Shown: positions 28,912-49,642 of the stretch, piece after piece | How positions within the stretch are numbered: position 1 is the first letter of the stretch | How the letters are laid out: each line of letters begins with the position of its first letter | Source of the DNA: Glandiceps talaboti | Taxonomy: Eukaryota > Hemichordata > Enteropneusta > Spengelidae | Assembly: GCF_964340395.1 (NCBI RefSeq) | Contig: NC_135561.1 | Location: 372,501 to 436,500, forward strand | Direction of reading: 5' to 3' | Length of the DNA: 64,000 nt | The notes under the pieces: generated by a model | Told to the model about the DNA's origin: nothing | The model's input: only the letters and a program-made list of their open reading frames with translations | Database searches by the model: none | Translations under genes and position numbers: made by a program

Positions 28912-28941
28912 GGGTTAGGGTTAGGGTTAGGGTTAGGGTTA
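28912..28941. repeat. Interstitial telomeric repeat (TTAGGG), 5 units
   Basis: Exactly five GGGTTA units in the plus orientation, upstream of the first coding exon of the methyltransferase gene. Too short to be a telomere. Confidence 0.95.
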
Positions 28942-28949
28942 CTCACCAT

Positions 28950-30990
28950 TACTCAACGAAGTACCTCAGATTATCAATGTGTTGACATCTGGCATGCAAA
29001 TTAAATAAATATTACAAACACAGCATTGCTTCGTTTTATGTAAGTTAAAGTTTTCATTGTTAAACTGTTTCCATCTGCACCGACCGACTGTTACTAGTAT
29101 CCATGTCTTTTACTTTTTCAGTGAAGATGTTTGTTGTTTCAATTTCAACTGGTCTTCGTGATCACTTGCACATATATTAGCCAGCAAATATTACTGACAG
29201 TCAATTAATATAGTTGACAGCAGAATCTCTTCTCTGATGAGAGTGGGTGTATTATCAGGATCTTCTTCATCAAAGTTACCGTCAGTCAATTAACTAAAAC
29301 ACCCAAGTTCGCAATCAGTCCTGTTGAGCACTACTATAATTTGCCCTGGCCTAGACAGCGATTGAAGATTTTGAATTTTGATTTCCCAATCTTGGGGAAG
29401 TAACGAATTCAAAACCCCGTCTGTATGTATTCTTCCAGGCTATGATTCCCCTGTTTGCCTGTGATGACAATTGTATCGTCCTTCTGAAGTGTTTTCGAAA
29501 TAAATCCCTTGGAATGAAGGTGTGAGGCTTGCACATTTACTTGCTCAGGGTTAGAGTGCTGTAATGTCTGATATAAGCACCTCAATTGTCACAGTACATC
29601 TCTGTCTTGAAATGGGGAAATATTCTATGACAGAGACAGCAATCAACACGACTACACATATTTGAATTCGTCTCGCGCGCCTTCCAAACTTTGAAGTTAC
29701 CGAATGCAGTCCCTGACTGAAGAGAATGTTGTTTGTTTGAAACCTGCTGTCCTGAAACCATGTACTGGCACAAGGAATCTTGAATTGTGTTCTGCAAAAA
29801 CTGTAATACCTGGATAAAATATCTGTGTTGATCATCATGAACGAATTGTAAGAGCCGTTACAGTTTAAATTTGAATGGACTATTACACCATTGTTTATAA
29901 CTTGAGCTCATCTTCAAGGTTATGTGTTAATTATTAACATTTTCTAAGAGCATGCAGGAATATAACGAAATATCGTTATATAGTGTCACAGTAATGTAGT
30001 GTAGTGTCAGTTTCATTGTGTGTACTGTAAGTTGTTTGTAATGTTTTTATTAATTCTAGCAGTGTAAGTCTAAGTCAAGTGAACAAAACATGTTAGTATT
30101 TTCACGTGTTGACTTTCATTTGTATTATATTGTAATTGCACGTAATTTGAGACAGTATAAAGTTACTTTTCTGTTGTTCTTTGTTTATTCCAATCAAGTC
30201 CACTTTTTTCATGTTTTATGTCTAATGTTGCAATTATAGTGATTATGTTGTCATGCCAACGTATATTTATGACTATTTTTCTTAAGCAAGTAAATAATAA
30301 GTTACCTTATATATGGTGATTTTCAGGAAAATATTTTGTTCAAAACATGTTGTCACAGGAATATATTTAGGCAATAACATACCTTTAAGCCTCAGGCTAC
30401 TTTACGTTTTCATGGAAACAGCTATCCTGTTTTAGAGAATGTTTGTTACAATGGAAATGAGTACCCATACATGCTAGAAGCAAGGGAATTGTTGCTAAAT
30501 TCTATTTTTTGCACATGTTTTTTGTCTAAGTTTGCAAAAATCCACATCATGTGGTGATTTTGTTACCATGGCAACTGACTTTCATAAAATGATCACTTTC
30601 TAAAACCTCAGCATAACAGACTACCTCACATATTGTAGGCAATATACAAATAAACCTTATTATTATTAAATTTGTAACATTATTTGTCAGATGAAGTTGT
30701 ATTTTTATTTGCCAAATACCCTTCCATATCTTGCTGTGAGAGGTCATTTTTCCGTTATACCGGAAAATGGCCTCGACGGTATGGTATATACATATCAACA
30801 GGTTCCAAAAGTGTATTTGCTAGACTCACACGCTGTTGAGTCCTAGTGGATTAACTGCTAATAATTATATGCAAATATTATATATTTATTGTTGATTACA
30901 TATATGAATTTACGAAACAATTACACATACAATACAATACAGTCAATAATGGGGGCATTCAACTCTTATTACACTGTATTATGACTGTTA
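28950..30990. other. AT-rich DNA, no gene recognised
   Basis: Only short, unrecognised frames. The longest minus-strand ones (29551-29838, 30547-30798) show no family signature or convincing splice frame. Confidence 0.45.
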
Positions 30991-30992
30991 TG

Positions 30993-31040
30993 AGTCGTTA
31001 CTCGGAGTTTCACGCTTATTCTGAGATCATCAGGCGACTG
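30993..31040 (-). ncRNA. Decayed hammerhead-like motif, second copy
   Basis: On the minus strand: AGTCG, C, CTGATGA, a 15-nt spacer, GAAACTCCGAGT, A, A, then CGACT. The core and stem III sequence match the 19.9-kb motif, and stem I is kept with different bases (AGTCG/CGACT). The stem II segment does not pair, so it is probably inactive. Confidence 0.35.
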
Positions 31041-31285
31041 ATAAATTGATAATTACATTATACAAAAATACGCATGGAACAGCTTCAGTTCGAAAAGTTG
31101 TAATGGCAAGAAGTTATACCTGTTCGTAAGGAGTTTTGACAGTCTGAAAAATATGATAGGAGTACTTCTGGCAACAGATCTTATTTGTATTGTTAGCCCC
31201 GAGGGTGGGGACAATTAAAATGGGTTCCATCCGTGCATCAGTCCATAATACGTTATTTTCAAACATACAATATTCAATTTCATTC

Positions 31286-31515
31286 AAAGTTAAAGTTGTA
31301 AGATAGTTGTAAGATAGGGGCTCATTTAAGTTAAAGTTGCAAGATAGGGGCTCATTTAAGTTAAAGTTGCAAGATAGGGGCTCATTTAAGTTAAAGTTGC
31401 AAGATAGGGGCTCATTTAAGTTAGAGTTGCAAGATAGTGGCTCATTTAAGTTAAAGTTGTAAGATAGGGACTCATTTAAGTTAAAGTTGTAAGATAGGGA
31501 CTCATGTAAGTTAAA
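31286..31515. repeat. 30-bp minisatellite, about 7 copies
   Basis: Unit agttaaagttgcaagatagg plus ggctcattta. Confidence 0.93.
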
Positions 31516-32200
31516 ATTCCTTGGTAGTTAAGTTTTCATCCCATTCAATAAGAACCTCACACTTTTAAGGTGGATTTAATATCTATTAACATTGATTCAA
31601 ACCATGGCTTGTAAGCGATGGCCTTCCACTTGAAAAGAAACTGTATGTATGCATATGCGCTCCTCTTTCTGACGTGTATTAATCTATGTGTACGAGTGAG
31701 TGAGTGTGCATGCGTTTTCATCTTTCATCTTACTTGCAAGGAAGGTGCAATGCATTCGTAATCTGAACGTATTTATGTCATAGACTGATTAATCCTCTCT
31801 TCGTCGACACCGTCAAAGACTATTTCAAAGCACCTACTAGTGAACTGTTGACTAGATTGTACATATTACGGGAACGCAGTGCTACATTCCTAATAATAAA
31901 ATAACCACATACATGATTGGCTCGTTAAAAATCTGACATGAAGAATTCTCTATGTTACTTTTACATATACAACCCTCATTTATATATTTGCCTTTATCAG
32001 CTATATCGATCTATAATGTTATTCATGGTGGCTGTACGTAGGATTTTATCATTACTTCTATATTGTATTCCGTTACCTGACAAGACTCTGTCCTTGAACG
32101 GTTCAAATGACAAAACAAGTGACAAACAATATATATATTATATATAGGTGCATATGTACAGATATGGTACCTAAGCGAAGGACGAAGACGCAGTGGACTA
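31516..32200. other. AT-rich DNA, nothing recognised
   Basis: No supported feature between two short arrays. Confidence 0.45.
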
Positions 32201-32205
32201 TTTTT

Positions 32206-32452
32206 ACCCACAAAAAGGATACCTATCTTACTCACAAAAAGGATACCTATTTTACTCACAAAAAGGATACCTATTTTACTCACAAAAAGGATACCTATCT
32301 TACTCACAAAAAGGATACCTATCTTACTCACAAAAAGGATACCTATCTTACTCACAAAAAGGATACCTATTTTACCCACAAAAAAGATACCTATCTTACT
32401 CACAAAAAGGATACCTATCTTACTCACAAAAAGGATACCTATCTTATCGTAA
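32206..32452. repeat. 24-bp minisatellite, about 10 copies
   Basis: Unit actcacaaaaaggatacctatctt with tt/ct and g/a variants. Several frames stay open because the period is a multiple of three. Confidence 0.95.
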
Positions 32453-33237
32453 GATGGCAATACAGCTGATGTATTATAATGGCATTAACAAAGCAAAATG
32501 CTATATTTTTTCACAATGAAGTAAACCTAGACGTTTTTGCTGCTATAAAATTCTACGATTATACAGTCTTCAGCTAGTTCTTTTGAAAAAATAATTACCA
32601 GACTGGTACATTGTGTTCATGTACAAGGAGGTATTTTAGTCATTACTTATTTTTACTAATTACCAGACTGTGTTCATGTACAAGGAGGTATTTTTGTCTC
32701 TACTTATTTTGGCGGTTTTCCTTTCCAGTGAAATTCGCTAAACCAAATATTGAGCAAGCATGTAAAGTTAAAGCGTAAAGCGTAGTTGTGGATGAGAGGA
32801 ACAATGTTTTCTGTGCTTTGCGCGATATTTATACTGCGCCTTGATCGAATTGTCAACCAAGCCCAGGAATATTGGCACGAATGGCAAGTAATTATATGTA
32901 AATCAACTGTAGAATAGTATACACCTTGAGTTGATTCAGAAGTACATAGCCTCGCTATCAGTATAAAAAGATAATATTACACGTCGTCGTAGCAACCACA
33001 TGAGAATACGTATCTCCTACGTCTAGTTATGGATTGTGAACACAAATGTCCTTTTCATATTAAAATATTTTCTAAAATAAAAGAATTTGTCACAAATTAA
33101 AGGTTTCTATTACATCGATTTCAATGCCAAGAATTTACTGTCAGTCGATTGTCTTGTAGGTCTGTATTTATATTTTGCAGTGTTTGAGATCGGAGTATAC
33201 GAAAAAAACACAATCATTATCGTCTAAATGTGCTTAC

Positions 33238-33320
33238 CTTTTCGGTCTTTTATCCCCGTAGTTATGGTTTTGTCCCGATGGTGCCTGTGTTTTTCTCACC
33301 AACCGTTACAAAGGATAACT
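33238..33320 (-). other. Possible 5' UTR leader exon of the methyltransferase gene
   Basis: A minus-strand donor (ccgaaaag followed by GTAAGC) sits at 33238, preceded by a less AT-rich stretch. It could splice to the acceptor at 28554. No reading frame is involved; this is position and splice context only. Confidence 0.25.
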
Positions 33321-33734
33321 CAACACTCGAGCGCTTCGCCAAATCAATAGATATTCGATCAAACCTTTAATTTGCAGTACAAAGTAAATATAATATTGAT
33401 ACTATTTTCAATTGGTTTCAACAAATTCAACAATTGCCAATATTCTCAGGCTTTTGTCGTTGGCATGATTTTGTATACATGAAATAACAATCAGACGATA
33501 TTTTGTGATTTAGAATATGTTTTGATCAGACGAATATACAGGCTGAAAATAATGATTATATTCAACACGTAATATATACATGCATAGCAAATGCACCTTC
33601 CCATGATCTTGAAAGTGCAATGTGGCGTGTAGTTCGGCATTCAACATTTCTAATTTACGTCTATTTTTCATTTATTGATTTCACCAGGAAATTAAAAAAA
33701 AAACCGTACATAAGGGAAGGGAAGCCGGGAAGGT

Positions 33735-34660
33735 AACATTATATGATGAAAATCCATTTATTTCTGAACGAAGAGACAATACTGACAGGATTATAGTCAG
33801 AAATTTGCCTCTATCCGTTGATGACAGAATAATTACTCAGACGTGTGCAGATAAGGGAATAGTAGTCATGATATTGTTCGTGCGAAGTGGAGCATAGACG
33901 GTAAGCTTACGAACATAGACAATGGGGACCGCTATGTGTATGTAGAGAAGCTAAAAAAAAGCCAATACCATCAGAATGGCAAATTAAGCTATAAAAAGCC
34001 AATACCATCAGAGTGGCAAATTAAGCTAGGGAATTTTGTAGTCTTGCTTCTCTACCGAGATAAAACAAAACCAACCGTGCCGGAGGGTAATAGGGACATC
34101 CCGTTCTGTTTCAATTGTTTGCAACCTGGGCACCTGAAAAAAGAATGTACTCAACCCGTAGTATGCAAGGTGTGCAGGCAAGGTGGACACCAATCTGATT
34201 AAAATCCGGTGTAGATGTCGGCTAATCGTTCATTGCTATTTTACCTTCGTCATTTTGCCTGAATTGACCTTCTTGGTACATATGTTTACATTTTTTAGCC
34301 TGATCGCCTCATGCGACCAGGCTAAAAAATGTAAACATGTAGAAACAGATTGGGTAGGTGTCGAGTGTCAATGAAAAGGCCTTACGGCTCGTGAACAGAC
34401 CGTTGGTATTCATCCAGTACTTGAGGATACTAGTGAAAACGATCAAGACACCGCAATGGCTTCTCAACGAGATGACGAGGAAGTAGAGGTCGGTACAGAA
34501 GAAGCTAAAGTCGCAGGTGTACATCAGCCGGTGCACGTAGAAGACAATCGAAAATTACCGACTTTGCTAAAGTGCCCTTTCATTCTAAATTGCCAAACGT
34601 AGTCAAGTTAAAAGAGAGTAAAAGAAAACACATCAGTACATCTACAGACATGTCGCAGTT
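33735..34660 (+). pseudogene. LINE ORF1 (gag-like, CCHC zinc knuckle) remnant
   Basis: The first part reads RIIVRNLPLSVDDRIITQT, then after a frameshift near 33865 GKLTNIDNGDRYVYVEKLKK. PFCFNCLQPGHLKKEC is a C-x2-C-x4-H-x4-C knuckle, and CKVCRQGGH begins a second. A stop follows at 34201. An acidic stretch downstream (about 34420-34540) reads on in another frame. A 37-bp internal duplication (ccaataccatcagaatggca and ccaataccatcagagtggca) disrupts it. This is the layout of a LINE first ORF, a nucleic-acid-binding chaperone. Confidence 0.65.
34282..34338. repeat. Perfect 21-bp hairpin inside the LINE remnant
   Basis: Arms 34282-34302 and 34318-34338 are exact inverted repeats (core ttttttagcctg / caggctaaaaaa). 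The 15-nt loop can pair further (tcgc/gcga). Confidence 0.9.
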
Positions 34661-34699
34661 CTGTCAGAGCAAGACGTCTCTGGTTCCGAATCGGAAGAT

Positions 34700-34795
34700 T
34701 ATTGGATTCTATTTTGCCATAGAGTATTCGGCGGCTATATTGGATTCTATTTTGCCATAGAGTATTCGGCGGCTATATTGGATTCTATTTTCCCA
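34700..34795. repeat. 41-bp direct repeat, about 2.4 copies
   Basis: Unit begins tattggattctattttgcca and continues tagagtattcggcggcta. Confidence 0.9.
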
Positions 34796-34799
34796 TTGA

Positions 34800-36600
34800 G
34801 TTCACACTGTATTTGGTGCCCATATCAATCAAATTGCTAACATAATTGATGACTGATTACTTAGCCCGTCTCTACACACTGGGCTCATAAATGATATACT
34901 TTTACATTTGATGAGAACGTCATAAACGATTACAACACATCGTTAAATGCTTTACTTGGGTATTACGGATTGTATTATCTTTAGTAAACAACACAAAGAT
35001 AACAATTTCTTAGCTTATTTTCTTTTATGTTACAAAAGATAATAATTTACAAACACGTCACGTGATACAAAATTATTGTAATTTTCCTAATTTAATTTCT
35101 AGAATTACACTATTGATACGAATATGATAATATAGCATTAATAATTCAGTAGCAATCGCAATTCAGTAATGAACCCTTCATGTGAAATGAAAACTGTTGT
35201 TATATTAATGGCATGAGAAAATCCAAAAAACTACTTTCCTGTCGATATGTTCGTCTACATGAAACGATCTCGCAAGCAAAGTTGTACTCAATATAAACGG
35301 GAGGCGCGTTCATCACACAAAACGCAACCGAACTTTTCTAAACGTTTTGTTCATGAACGAACAATTGTCATAATTTTTCGCGGACGAACGGGGACTATGG
35401 AAAGGAAAAGAGTGAGTGTTCGTCAAAAGCCAAGATGGCGGCTGTGAAATCTCACTTCGTCTGCTAAAATACGTTTTTGTTGCACAGAGGGTTTGATTCA
35501 TGTCACCAAAAAGTTCATAAATTTGACAAGGGTATTTAGAAACACAAGTACTAATCGACATAATGGGTTATCGATATATAATTGATTATTTCAACAACAT
35601 TGAGAAGGGCATAACTTGAGGTCATACAAAAATAAAGAAAGATCATGTCGGAGTAAACATGGTCTTTTGTGACATATTCTTGCGTCCTGACATTACTGCA
35701 ACTGTATGTTTTATATTTAATTATGCAAATCATCCAAAAGAGGGGCAGATTGCCCTGGCCAAACATTGACAAAACGCGTGTTTATCTAATGAACCCATCC
35801 GTGGTATTATAATGCAAATGAAAACCTGTTCAGCGAGAAGTTGGGTGGTTGAGTGCCATGCTAGTGAGCCTACATATGTTAAGCATCGTTACAGTTGTTG
35901 TATTTTGTTGAAGTAGAAAAATAGTGCCATTGTATTATTGTGCTATCGTCATATGAATTCCTTTTATGAGAGCACAACTGGTGAGAACACGACTCAATGC
36001 GCACATGGTTTTACATTTACAAATATAATAGGAATTTTTCAAAATGATGAATAATTAAAGTGTATGCATTCAATTAGATTGACTTTACCTCAGTTGTCTA
36101 TGCTTTATACAACAGAAGTTTTGTCACCATGCTATTACTAAATATAAATGTATTCAATTCAATACCAGCAAAACCATAATAATGTCGTCTGAATGACCAT
36201 TAGTAATTTATATTAGATAAAAGATTGTTGAATAAGTAATGAAATTAGAGAAATTGAAGTGAAGTACGACACGACTATAATATAAAATGATAATAGCCTA
36301 CACAATTGATCTGAGGAGAATGTACAAATGTTAAACACTTGTGACGTCATGATATTAATATTTGCAGTGTTTATTTTCAACCCGGAGGGGCAACTCCCAA
36401 AAACGACAACCAGAAAGGGTATACTTTTCATGAGGTGGTGGTAGGAGAAAGGGTTGGGTGAATCAAAACTGGTGTTAATTAACAGTGACTATGCAGTCAA
36501 CACTGGAAGTGTTTCAACCTGGTGTATCTACCTTCAAAACTTCCGTACTATCGTCACTCATGCCACACTAGATCTAGGGCTAGCTTCCCCTGGGAGCCCT
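34800..36600. other. AT-rich DNA, no gene recognised
   Basis: Short frames only. A ccaagatggcggctgtg at 35433 resembles a YY1-type start-site motif, but the frame after its ATG stops within about ten codons. Confidence 0.4.
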
Positions 36601-37334
36601 GACTTTTACTAATTAAAATGCAACTTGGTATCAGAAAGGGTATACTTTTTGTATAAAACTGGTATCACAACATATTGGGTTTCAATGTTTGTGAGGTGCC
36701 TCCCCGTAATGTTACCCATGGAGTTGCCCCCCCCCCCCCCGGGTTCTGCGAGAACCACCAGGCGGTTCTTGCAACACCGTGTGTTCAATATGTGTGCGAA
36801 AAGAATGTCAGGCAAATACAGATGCATCGCATTATTATAATAATTATAATAATTATTCAGCCAACTGTTATTAATTCAAAGTACATTCGCAAATTATTTA
36901 TGTATGTTGATGTGGATATTGATACCAGGATATTGCATCACATCGCGATCGGTATTCGATACTTTCTCGCCCACCGTGCCCTAAAAGTATCAGTCTTTAG
37001 CTTCTTCCCCAGGGTCATCTGTAAATTACACGGTGCAAAAAGATTATGAACACATGTTGAAAATGTGCATCATTACATTAATGGCTACCATTGTAACTAT
37101 GCAATTAAGATTGGCAGTCAGATGACAATTTTTAACAAATATGTCCCAAGTACTAGTGATATCATTTATGTAGACGATTTCACACATTTAAATTGCAATA
37201 TCACACTCTATGAACCTGCCCTCTGTGGTGTTGTACTATTCAAAAGAAACTTGTGACCAATTCTGGCCAACATTTACCTTGAACTATATCACTTATCTCT
37301 TCATTTTGAGCATCATCTTTTATAATTTCTGACA

Positions 37335-37520
37335 GCAAGACTTTTATGGCCTAATTTTTTCTTGAATGAGTTGTTCATCAACACCACTTTCATAGAGACG
37401 AGTTGCAGCCTTAGCACGCAGTGAATGGTTAGACCTGGATCCGTCGAATCCTGTTTTGGTACAGAGTCTGCTGACAACAGAGTTGAGTTTGTTATGACCC
37501 ATGATTCTCGAAGAATCATG
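37335..37520 (-). pseudogene. Crypton-type tyrosine recombinase C-terminal remnant
   Basis: The minus-strand frame reads SRLCTKTGFDG, then NHSLRAKAATRLYESGVDEQ and LIQEK. After a one-base frameshift it reads LGHKSLAVRNYKR. HSLR, the LGHKS block and the final Tyr are the H-x-x-R, (L)GH and Y motifs of the tyrosine recombinase/DUF3504 domain carried by Crypton transposons and by genes derived from them. The frameshift and the lack of upstream domain make it a fragment. Confidence 0.7.
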
Positions 37521-37640
37521 GTTTCTTTAGTGCGTGGAGATAAAACGCACCACCTGGGCGATCAATGGGACTGACAAACAGGTCACCATTGCATGATTAT
37601 ATCGTTACAGTATCAATTGGAATCACAGTAGCATAAACAT

Positions 37641-37982
37641 TAGTCTTGCTGCTAGACGTTCGGGCTTTCTTTCGATGCTATAACTATAAGCGAACGAAGT
37701 TCGCATGTGAGGGCTTGCCCGAACAGTCTAGCGAATGTCATTTTCAGACATTTTAGTTAACGCATTGGTGGTTATTTTTACAAGCCCCTCCTTAAGATGA
37801 ATATGCATGAAAATTTAGCTATTGTCCTCTGTTTGTGCTTGTCGCTAATACGGTTCTCTGATTGGCAGTTATTTATATCCTGATGACATTCGCTAGACCT
37901 CGGATGTTCCATCCTCGATAGCGTTGTTCGGCTGTGTGTCGTATTTTATCGGAAGAACATCCGAGGGCTAGCTGATAGACTA
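37641..37982. mobile_element. Non-autonomous DNA transposon (MULE-like), copy 2
   Basis: Same ends as the 18.2-kb element (TAGTC...GACTA), nearly identical except for the missing 174-bp centre. Flanked by the perfect 9-bp repeat cataaacat (37632-37640 and 37983-37991). Two insertions with unrelated 9-bp duplications fix the element ends. Confidence 0.82.
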
Positions 37983-38701
37983 CATAAACATTAGTCGGAT
38001 CAGTGGATGTGTACACTCACGGCATAATGCGTTAATGTGGGAACCAGTGAGTTTGTTATTTAATTAGCAAGCTACTAATTAATGCAAAGCTGATAAATTC
38101 CGATAAGACATTGATATCAGGTAGGAAATAGAGAGAAAAAACAGAGAGGAAACAGTATTTAAAACTTTATTTGAAATATACAGAAAATAATATTAGAAAT
38201 CCGGTAAATCGCGAGTAGAAAATTTATTATTTGTCCTTTTCCCTGTGGTATCACATAATTTGTCAAGGTGATGTCATGACATACAGTGGTATTGCTACAT
38301 GTGTCACATAACTGGGAATCGCTTATTAAAACCTGTGCAAACAATCAAAATATAATAATTTATGATGAAAGATTAAGTGAAAGGAATATTATTTTAAATC
38401 CAGTGGGTAATCCGATTTATCATATTTAAGTTCTATTTGTTACAATATAACTATTCAAATAAGCACAATATGCCAAGGGACGAGACACAAATTGCAGTGG
38501 GGGGGGGGCTGTGTTTTCGAGAAGTTCATTGCATGAAAAAAGACTCAAGATATTGTACAGAAATTAATTATCATCTTCCCTCCTCTGTCCTTGGAATGCC
38601 TGTGATCAGAAGAAATTGTTGTCCTTCCGACCCCAAACAGTAACATGAAAAATGAGGTCCCAAAAAACATTGGCCCTTGTAATTTCTTGTCTGGCCCTAA
38701 C

Positions 38702-38862
38702 TGTATTTGTATTTGTATTTGTATTTGTATTTGTATTTGTATTTGTATTTGTATTGTATTTGTATTTGTATTTGTATTTGTATTTGTATTTGTATTTGTA
38801 TTTGTATTTGTATTCGTATTTGTATTTGTATTGGTATTGGTATTGGTATTGGTATTTGTATG
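38702..38862. repeat. (TGTATT)n microsatellite
   Basis: About 26 hexamers, ending in the variant tggtat. Confidence 0.96.
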
Positions 38863-39145
38863 TGATTATGCATCTCATTTGTGTCGGATTTAAAAGAAAT
38901 CAGCCACATTCAAAGACTACAAAGATTGTGACATGTTAGAAAAATGTTCCAGAATTTATCCCTTCTTGAAAAACGCATGGTATATCAATAACAATCAGTG
39001 TCTTCTCGACCACTTGGTAACACTTCTTTTCAAATATCCAAGTGTCCAAACTATGAAATCTTATTAATGCCACCTCAATTCAAAACTGGAGAAGATAACG
39101 AAGGTTTCACAAGTCTAGTCATGGAACCTCGAATAATTAACGGAC

Positions 39146-39200
39146 GTCATCAGTACGTCACCAGTACGTCATCGGTACGTCATCAGTACGTCATCAGCTC
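39146..39200. repeat. 11-bp tandem repeat, 5 copies
   Basis: Unit cgtcatcagta. Confidence 0.85.
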
Positions 39201-39204
39201 GTGA

Positions 39205-39959
39205 CTGTTGTATCTTGACAAGTACAAATGGTCTATCCTACGATCTGAAACATGAAAAAGTTAGAATTGTGTTCTTTATTACACAAACAAATTTTATGTT
39301 TGTTTGGGGGTTTTTTATTTCTGAAGTGATATATGGTTCCCTGCATGATATTGGGAAGCAATTATCATTGTAAAATTTAATATGTTGGAATATATAGGGC
39401 AAAATCATTTCATAGAATAGTTGATGAGGTTGTGTGGTAAAATTGTCATGTGTATAGGCCTTATTGTAAAGTAATAATTACATAAAAAACAATACATTGC
39501 AATAATATCAAATAGTTAGGTTTGCGGTGAAGAAAAGACATTTGATTATACAGACGTTTGATTATACAGACGTTCACATTCTAGAGATATAAATTTGCAA
39601 TTATTTATTCATTAGAAAATTATCAACAAGAAGATTGATATATGACGCCGAGTGGAAAAAATTCCCCAAGTTATTTGAATTTTAATTTGAAACCTACAGA
39701 AAACGATTATGTAAATTGTCTACTGAATAAGCCGAATTATAACTTCGTCTAACAACTCTTGTCAAGATGCCAAATCGGCACTCAGGGCGATACGACGAAC
39801 GAAGAGATTATATGAGGTAATAACCTCATGATATACTACCCCATAATATTTCAATATATCACTTGTTTATAAATAACTGTAACATAGCATTCACATTTCT
39901 GCTAGCAACTTGTATTAAATCTTTCATTACAATTTTTTTGTAAAGTATGCTGTATGTAG

Positions 39960-39960
<1 letters not shown>
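39205..39960. other. AT-rich DNA, nothing recognised
   Basis: No supported feature. Confidence 0.4.

Positions 39961-39992
<32 letters not shown>
39961..39992. repeat. (TC)n microsatellite
   Basis: About 15 TC units. Confidence 0.93.
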
Positions 39993-39996
<4 letters not shown>

Positions 39997-40019
39997 TATC
40001 ACATCTCATTTTATTTCAT

Positions 40020-40025
40020 ATTATA
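40020..40025 (-). promoter_or_regulatory. Candidate polyadenylation signal of the MS4A-like gene
   Basis: Minus-strand AATAAA about 110 bp downstream of the stop at 40136. Confidence 0.5.
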
Positions 40026-40135
40026 TCGCGTACATATCATGGTATCATACAAAATCATAACATATATATCTCAAATCTTGTCTCACCAAACTACTATACA
40101 CCAAACCACACCACACCACACCATACCACACCACG

Positions 40136-47922
<7,787 letters not shown>

Positions 47923-48095
47923 CGTTGGATAACTTTAAAAACAAAATGTGTCAAAAGTTTGGATTTAGATTTTAATGTAGTGCTCGTTATCTATTCAATA
48001 AGTACCAAAGCTCAAGCTAGGCCACACTTTCAGTTATACTGCGATTACCAAGTACTCTGTCACAGCTTGTCTCGTGAGTGATGACGTTTCGTGTG

Positions 48096-48109
48096 TTTTA
48101 TATGCAAAT
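48096..48109 (-). promoter_or_regulatory. TATA box with overlapping octamer, cassette 1
   Basis: Minus strand ATTTGCATATAAAAC: a POU-type octamer (ATTTGCAT) fused to TATAAAA, about 175 bp upstream of the start codon. A TGACG element lies just downstream. Confidence 0.55.
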
Positions 48110-48819
48110 TCAGCGTGAGAGGCATTGATTTTATGGTTTGTACCGTAAATTACCAATTCAGTACGTTTTCCTACTCTTATATGCTTAGAACTACGCACAC
48201 AGGTCTACCTATGATTCAATACATCTCATGGTGTACACTATTGATCGAACAATTTAAAATCATTATGGCGAGCAATACAATTTCAAAAATAGCACCAATT
48301 GCGTTGTAGCACAACTGTACAGTTTTTTAAATTGTTTATCCACCTGCTGATCAATACTAGGTATAGATGTTCATTTGCTGAACGATTATCCAGTTGCCTA
48401 TCCAGCCCAGTTGTTATCTTTGCAACATACGCGATCATTTGGCCGTTGCTATGGGCGTGATCATGTTGCTAGACATATTGCACACATTTCAGTTACTCTC
48501 AGCCTATCAATTTAGTGAAACAACAGTTGCAGTTACTCTCAGGCTATCAATTTAATGAAACAACGGTTGCAGTTACTCTCAGGCTATCAATTTAATGAAA
48601 CAACGGTTGCAGTTACTCTCAGGCAATTGCTGAGTTGCGTTTTCAAAGGGGAAAATCGATTCAATTACATGCTGTTTGATAAAATGCACTGCCACAAAAC
48701 TATGATCTCGGTTGTAGGTAATACGTTGAAATAATTGGTAGAAATTAAACTATATGACTTGACCATTGCAAATATATGTAAATGGGGACAATTGCACTGG
48801 ACTAAGACAGTGTACTTAC

Positions 48820-48876
48820 CAAAGTCCGTGTCCTTTTGTACGATGATCGAATACCAACACTTCCACTGATAACGAA
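48820..48876 (-). CDS. MS4A-like exon 2, cassette 2
   Basis: Second copy of the 57-bp TM2 exon with the same splice sites. No TM3 exon lies between this and cassette 1. Confidence 0.78.
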
Positions 48877-49642
48877 CTAGAAATTATACACAAAGAAAAC
48901 GAACGTACAGCAATCAAGTTTAGAGCAACTGGGGGAGAGTATTTTGGATTGAACATAGGTTTTCCAAAATTGACCCCTCCCCCAGTTCCGATTACCAAAG
49001 CCAAAGTGACCACTCCCCAGTACAGTAAAGACCAAATTCTCCAAAATGACCCTCAGCCCGTCTGTATAAAGTATACACATACATGGGTCTTACTATATAA
49101 TGCTGATACTATGACACCATTTAAATGTCATTGAATGTTCTTATGCAAGAGCATGGGTTACTTTTGTACAATATTTTGTTTTTTTACACGAGTAAAAAAC
49201 ATGTACATGTATCATTCCTCAGGGTATCTACACACAACATAAATTGGCGGGAAACTCTTTACATAGTTAATACAACTGCTTCTATCAAATTGACATTTTA
49301 AGTGGAATGTATTAACACGAAAGGACATTCAATTTATAACATGAATGGCAAATAGGAATCCAAAATGGATTTTTGAATTATTAAAACAATTTTATTATGT
49401 TTTAATTTACAAATCATTTCCTATACATACCTTAACAAACTTGTACACATTTTACATAGCTTAGATTGATTGATTAAGAACCTAAGCTAAATGTCAATGT
49501 CTTATCCATATAGCCAGTCATCGTCCCAGCTAGCCGTTGTCTAATTTCAAAATAGGGTTCTAAAAATTGTTCACAAAACATGCAGCCATTTTTTCTGTAA
49601 TCATATCGATTTTCTTAGTTTCATTCTTACGCAAATACTTAC

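Noticed and set aside
29351-29838. Minus-strand frames as a membrane protein exon
   Set aside because: No family signature, no good acceptor-donor pair in frame.
35433-35470. Gene start with a YY1-like ccaagatggcggc motif
   Set aside because: The frame after the ATG stops after ten codons and no convincing donor follows.
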